Below, one piece after another: positions 60,101-64,000 of a stretch of DNA of 64,000 nt (the stretch's first letter is position 1; every line of letters starts with the position of its first letter). The notes beneath the pieces are model-generated. The model searched no databases and was not told the origin of the DNA. It saw nothing but the letters and a program-made list of their open reading frames with translations. The DNA is taken from assembly GCF_932526225.1 (NCBI RefSeq), contig NC_064043.1:4579501-4643500 (forward strand), in the 5' to 3' direction. This stretch comes from Nematostella vectensis. Lineage: Eukaryota; Cnidaria; Anthozoa; Actiniaria; Edwardsiidae. The translations under genes were made by a program, and so were the position numbers.

Positions 60101-61270
60101 GTTCCTGGAAAGCCGGTTAGTCCTAACCCAATATAAATAATCAAATCTCAAAATAAATCAAAATAATTAAAAATTAAATAAATCTCGACACATCCATCCC
60201 TGGGTTAGCGTTAACTGGCTTTCTAGGAACCCGGCCCAGGGATTTTCTGGTTATGGATACCCCGGGGTAGTCAATCAATGAATCTGATGATTGATGGTTA
60301 TCGATAACTATCGATAATAATTGATGGCAGTTTATCGATTGATATCAGAAATCTGTGACCTTTGATCTATTGTAATCGATTGGTTGCTAATTGATTGATT
60401 GGCATAGATTGGTTTGATTCTTTGTGCTGTCAATACTTAAATATATATCTTTAATTTCTTTTCACTATTCTTTTGGATCATTTGCATGCTTGTTTTGCTT
60501 TTTTGTTTTGCCTTTATAGGGTTTCCACATAAGTGCCTCTCTTTTTAAGGGCCAGAAACGTCTCCCCTTGCTGAACTTTAAAAGGCCAACATTGATATCC
60601 CTTAACAACACATCACACTTTCAGAATAGCTTCATTGGTTTCATGGTGGCCTTCATTTGTACATGTTTCAGCCATTGCGTCCACTGCACATGCTCTTGGT
60701 AGTCCCCCACACTTCATCACGCGTATAGTATTTGGCCGCATGTTCCACGTTGCGGGTTCACGAGTCGGGATTAATTTCCATCGATTGGTATAAGTTTGCT
60801 TGTGACTATGGATTGATGATCGATTGACTGATGACAATCGATATCAATAAGCTTATTATATCGAGTGATATCTAATAATCAAGTGGGTTTCCGATAATCG
60901 ATAACCATCGAATGCTCATGCTGAGGGATATGTAAGGGGACAGTAAAAGACAGGTTTCACATGGATGGTTACACAAATGTACGATTTAATGCAATATCCT
61001 CCACGCAACACTCAATTCAAACATGAAAAATCAAGGTCTTGTTCTTAAGATATTTTGGCTCCGAGATTTCCCTTCATTCGTGAAAATCAGAATCTTTGTT
61101 GCTAATAAAGATCGTCTTTTTATAAGTTCTTACTCATAAGACTACATGTTGAATACCACTACATTAAGTTGACATCATTCGTTCAAGTAGACGATACCAA
61201 GTTAAAACAGACCTAAAATAACAAACCGCAAAAAGGGTTTTAAATGATTAAGTACTTACTTTTTAAACAT
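57123..61270 (-). CDS. MCTS1: MCTS1 ortholog (PUA-domain translation factor)
   Basis: Six minus-strand exons with matching phases: 61270-61260, 60043-59891, 59200-59103, 58560-58427, 57370-57303 and 57207-57123. They total 549 nt, giving 182 residues (human MCTS1: 181). Exon 1 encodes only MFKK (11 nt), as in the human gene. Signatures: [17 protein letters not shown] and [14 protein letters not shown] in the N-terminal domain; KEHIEIL and FFRQRDGP; then the PUA domain with [66 protein letters not shown]1 acts with DENR in reinitiation and recycling of 40S subunits in the cytoplasm. The exon 4 donor (GTT|GTATCC) is weak but gives exactly the human length. Intron 1 holds an inverted repeat and TATCGATA sites, intron 3 a foldback element, intron 4 a 24-bp minisatellite. 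It is divergent from SQSTM1. Confidence 0.95.
57967..58336. repeat. 24-bp minisatellite in MCTS1 intron 4, about 15 copies
   Basis: Near-identical 24-bp units, AATAAAGGCTTCCTAATAAA plus AAAG on the plus strand. On the MCTS1 sense (minus) strand each unit reads TTCTTTTTTATTAGGAAGCC, a pyrimidine tract followed by TAG|G, which resembles a 3' splice site. On the plus strand each unit contains AATAAA. A long minus-strand frame (FFFIRKPL repeated) exists only because 24 is a multiple of three. Confidence 0.95.
58740..58890. mobile_element. Foldback element in MCTS1 intron 3
   Basis: Arms of about 65 bp, nearly perfect inverses: TTTACCCTGGGTACCACAGC ... GCTCAGCCAAAATGCC, then GGCATTTTGGCTGAGC ... 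CTCTGGTACCCAGGGTAAC. The outer ends are ATTGTT and AACAAT. It would fold into a long hairpin in the pre-mRNA. Confidence 0.85.
60100..60232. repeat. Inverted repeat in MCTS1 intron 1
   Basis: Left arm GGTTCCTGGAAAGCCGGTTA (60100 on) followed by GTCCTAACCCA. Right arm TGGGTTAGCGTTAACTGGCT, then TTCTAGGAACCCGG (to 60234). About 70 bp of AT-rich spacer separates them. MITE-like; no clear target duplication seen. Confidence 0.7.
60285..60915. promoter_or_regulatory. ATCGAT-rich stretch with TATCGATA sites
   Basis: Two exact TATCGATA octamers (60299-60306 and 60309-60316) lie in a cluster of ATCGAT, TATCGATT and AATCGAT variants. A second cluster lies at 60830-60910 in roughly inverse orientation (CGATAATCGATAACCATCGA). 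TATCGATA is the DRE motif known from Drosophila DREF and BEAF-32. The inverted arrangement may instead mark a dispersed element. It lies in MCTS1 intron 1, 350-980 bp from exon 1. Confidence 0.35.
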
Positions 61271-62553
61271 TGTGTGTAAAATATATGATTTCTTTGCCTG
61301 CAAACATTTACGGGATTTTTTTTTTCAAAGATTGAGATATAAACTACTGGTCAGCTGATTTCCCTTGAAAGTTTGGAGACGTTGACAAGATGAGCCAGCG
61401 GTTTTTAAATACCACAGGAGCCCCAAAACTTAACATTATCAGTTCCGTAGTGTTGTTTTGTTTTTAGATTCAAATGCTTGCAAGTGTTTTGTAGGGTATA
61501 TAAAGTATCATTTTGTTTGTGCAAGTACGAGCTGATACCTGGCAATACATAGTAGCCTACGAGCCGGCTCTCCTGTGTGTTTTCGTTGTTCAGGATCCCT
61601 GTGGCGCAAAAAAAAAAAAAGGAAAAAAAAAACCTAGGGAGTGGGGAAAGGTGGAAGGGAAGAGAGAACCTTTTTTGATCGCCTTAGGAATCCCGACACT
61701 GGAGAGCAGGCTAATACATAGAGGACCTCTATAATAGTACCGGATCCCAATTTTCAAATAATATTTTGTTGTGTTGCAGTGGTAAACAAGGGATCATCTG
61801 ATCGTTGGGTATATAATATGTAATATTTTTCCCGGTATTTCGGGAGAATTGTTCGATATTTTTATTCTACTCGGTACGCGGGATATGAGTCTAAAACACG
61901 CAAGATTTCGGAAAAACAAATTCTGAAATTACTTGAAACAGACGCGATGCAAACTACATACAAGAATTTTAGGATTTGGACGCGATATTACGATTTCAAT
62001 TTTTAAATGCTATATAAATATAAACAAACGCGAAAATGATTACCAACATGTAGAATTGGGCAACTTTATTTAGCTTATCAAGACTCGAGCTAATACAACA
62101 GGGCCTATTTTTAAGACCACAGCTTCATAATGACAGTGACTTTTACGCACCACAGGGCTACCGGTCACCGGGTACTCTCTTACCTTGGATGAAGTATTTT
62201 TAGGGAGAATTGGGGTGTTATTTCTCTTTCCAATAAGGAATGATAAATGACATTAAAAGCTGTTCAAAGAGGAATACAAGTTTGTAATATTTCTCTTTTT
62301 TTAATCTGTTTAGCTTTTTTTACTTTGATAAAGGGCTGACGTCACTCAATGACTGTGCGTTTTTCTCTCGATCAACATTGGCCTTGTGTTTCTCGCCAAA
62401 GAAAAGTGCCTCTTCCGTTTATACTTGCAAACTTCAAATAAACGAAGGACACGTTAACAGTGCTGTAAGCTAAAAACGCACAACAATTGCAAGGCTTTTT
62501 TTTAAAAAAACTTCTACTTCTAGTGTGACCGTTCTAGGAAGAAGATCCACAAA

Positions 62554-62725
62554 ATGTCATCAATTCTTGTAAAAGCGTATTTGCACCCCGACACTCAAAA
62601 GCAAGAGATTCGAAGAATTCATGTTGACGAGCTAACCACCAAGAAGTATTGTGACTTTGTCCCCAAAGTCACGGCGGCTTTTCCCGAATTGAAGGAAGCA
62701 GAAAATGTTAAACTATTTTGGAAAG
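62554..62725 (+). CDS. SQSTM1: p62/sequestosome-1 ortholog, exon 1 (PB1 domain)
   Basis: ATG at 62554 (CAAAATGTC) opens MSSILVKAYLHPDTQKQEIR, then RIHVDELTTKKYCDFVPKV and LFWK, ending at a donor (GAAAG|GTAGGT) in phase 1. This is the first half of a PB1 domain: the SILVKAYL strand and the basic cluster (K7, then EIRR) match the start of p62 (VKAYL, EIRRF). p62 is the selective autophagy receptor that polymerises through PB1 and binds ubiquitin and LC3. Exon 2 (63900 on) completes the acidic OPCA motif. The gene reads away from MCTS1, with starts about 1.28 kb apart. The later ZZ, LIR and UBA parts would lie beyond the window. Confidence 0.92.
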
Positions 62726-62890
62726 GTAGGTACAATTTTTCTTCGTCGAAATCTTGTAGATGTTTTGTTCGTCACAATACGCATTTATAATCATGTCTCA
62801 AATATATTTTTAAAATCCTTAATTTAATATATTTCTATGAAATTAGTGCTATTGTTTTAGTAAGTATCGTTTTATTAGCGTTAGAAAATG

Positions 62891-63720
62891 TAAGTTCAGG
62901 GACCGATCGTTATTTACGTCCACGGGGGAGGGGGGGGAGGGGGGGTTGAATAAATCCAGGATTGATATTTTTACCCCCCTCCCCCCTAAAAATGTAATAA
63001 TAAAATTTAGACCCCCCTCATGACCTCTTGAAGATTACCCCCCCTATTTTTGGGTCAGCGGAACATCGCACTGCGGAAAAGTTAACCCCTTTTTGTTTTC
63101 CCTTTATAATTTTAAACCCGCTGAGAATTTACAAAATTCTATTGCTCATATCTTATTACACTTAAAATTTAGTGTCGCGAAAATTAGGATGCGCTAAAAG
63201 TGGGGGAGTACACAAGAAACATTTGGGGGAATATTGGTCGTTTAATAAGCTTTATGGAAACACCTTATGTACATAAAGTAAGGGTATATATGAGTATGAC
63301 TTTTTATGATTTTTCTGAAAATAAATTTAGCCAACACTTCTTTTTGTTGCAAATTAGGTCAGTTTTGACGATTACAGCACATTTTAATTCCATTTGTTTT
63401 GCTTGATTTTATTATCCCAAAATCTCAAAATAAAGTGTCTGGTTTTTACGAAAATAGGAAAATCGCGAAAATAAAGTGTCGCAAAATATCGCCATCTCAA
63501 AATTTTGATGCCACGAAAATTATGTGTAATAAGGTAGATTGCATGGTATCTCACGGGAAACAGTATCTCACGGCGAACAAGATAAAAAATTACCCCCCCT
63601 CCTCTGGGTATGGAAATGAAACCCCCCCCCAAAAAAAAAAAAATTGCATTACTAAAATTTGAACCCCCCCCCCCCCCCCCCCCCGTGGACCGTGGACGTA
63701 AATAACGATCCGTCCCTTAC
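62891..63720. mobile_element. Inverted-repeat element in SQSTM1 intron 1
   Basis: The left end GGGACCGATCGTTATTTACG then TCCACGG is matched by the inverse CCGTGGACGTAAATAACGAT then CCGTCCCTTA at the right end. Long G and C runs lie just inside each end (62930, 63665). About 830 bp with no transposase frame, so non-autonomous. It occupies most of the 1.17-kb intron. Confidence 0.8.
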
Positions 63721-63899
63721 GCCTGCAGGGTGACCCCCACTATACGTCTTCAGCCCCAAATTTTGGCTCTGAATCAATGCAGCCTGCAGCCTTGACCTAA
63801 AAGATGACTTGGATTTTTTCCAACCACCCACTTTTAAGCAAGCTCCACCACAACTGATATAACCTATATGCAGACTGTTTACCTTTTCTTTCTTTGTAG

Positions 63900-64000
63900 A
63901 TCAGGAAAACGATTTAATATGCCTATCAACTGACTCAGAGCTTTCTGAGGCCATGAGCCATCAATCCTCCGAAGACACAGTGCGAGTGTTCTTGAAGACT
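63900..64000 (+). CDS. SQSTM1: p62/sequestosome-1 ortholog, exon 2 (partial)
   Basis: It follows an acceptor (TTTCTTTCTTTGTAG) and completes the split codon as GAT (D). It encodes DQENDLICLSTDSELSEAM, the acidic OPC motif of the PB1 domain (compare p62 D-x-D-x-D-LVAFSSDEEL), then SEDTVRVFLKT, the last PB1 strand. It is cut by the window end. The phase fit with exon 1 confirms the gene model. Confidence 0.92.

Overview
The window looks like nuclear DNA of an anthozoan cnidarian, most likely a sea anemone of the Nematostella type. The grounds are AT-rich sequence, small phase-matched exons with GT-AG introns, intact Wnt exons, many short inverted-repeat elements and dense minisatellites. The species is inferred, not proven. 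Only a few parts are ordinary genes: a Wnt cluster at 1.5-20.5 kb, two small cysteine-rich secreted peptide genes (49.0 and 54.7 kb), an MCTS1 ortholog (57.1-61.3 kb, minus) and the 5' exons of a p62/SQSTM1 ortholog (62.6 kb to the end, plus).

Wnt region. The last exon of a Wnt5-like gene (1538-2026, plus) converges on a Wnt7-like gene on the minus strand. That gene has one set of N-terminal exons (20473-20382, 20304-20087, 18582-18317; together exactly 192 codons, phase 0 at the 3' end). Downstream lie three separate Wnt terminal exons (14939-14436, 12113-11652, 9478-8990). Each starts in phase 0 behind a 3' splice site and ends in its own stop. The simplest reading is one Wnt gene with three alternative terminal exons, giving proteins of 359, 345 and 354 residues. 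The Wnt5-like exon has cysteine where the palmitoleoylated serine belongs. The 3' end of the middle terminal exon has been amplified into a minisatellite.

Transposon region. Two arrays of a 22-bp satellite (24.73-25.33 and 29.96-33.9 kb) are two halves of one array split by a 4,627-bp DNA transposon (25335-29961) with 22-bp terminal inverted repeats. It carries two convergent genes. One is a RAG1-like transposase, now broken by a 21-bp duplication with in-frame stops and by a shift in an A10 run, with a coiled coil and a C-terminal SAP domain. Its catalytic and zinc residues keep RAG1 spacing. The other is an intact three-exon gene for a 247-residue chromodomain protein. A RAG1-like transposase convergent with a histone-mark reader recalls the RAG1/RAG2 (PHD) layout, and is the strongest candidate here for an undescribed system.

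Right part. Cysteine-rich peptide genes, a 2.1-kb element with inverted ends, a 21-copy array of consensus 5' splice sites, MCTS1 in six exons (182 residues) with a 15-copy array resembling 3' splice sites in its fourth intron, and SQSTM1 in divergent orientation with an inverted-repeat element in its first intron.

Stretches where I see no supportable gene: 1-1030, 4.5-6.9, 12.8-14.4, 15.0-18.3, 20.5-24.7, 33.9-48.9 (apart from the tentative ORFs and repeats listed), 52.6-54.2 and 61.3-62.5 kb. I recognised no tRNA, rRNA or other RNA genes.
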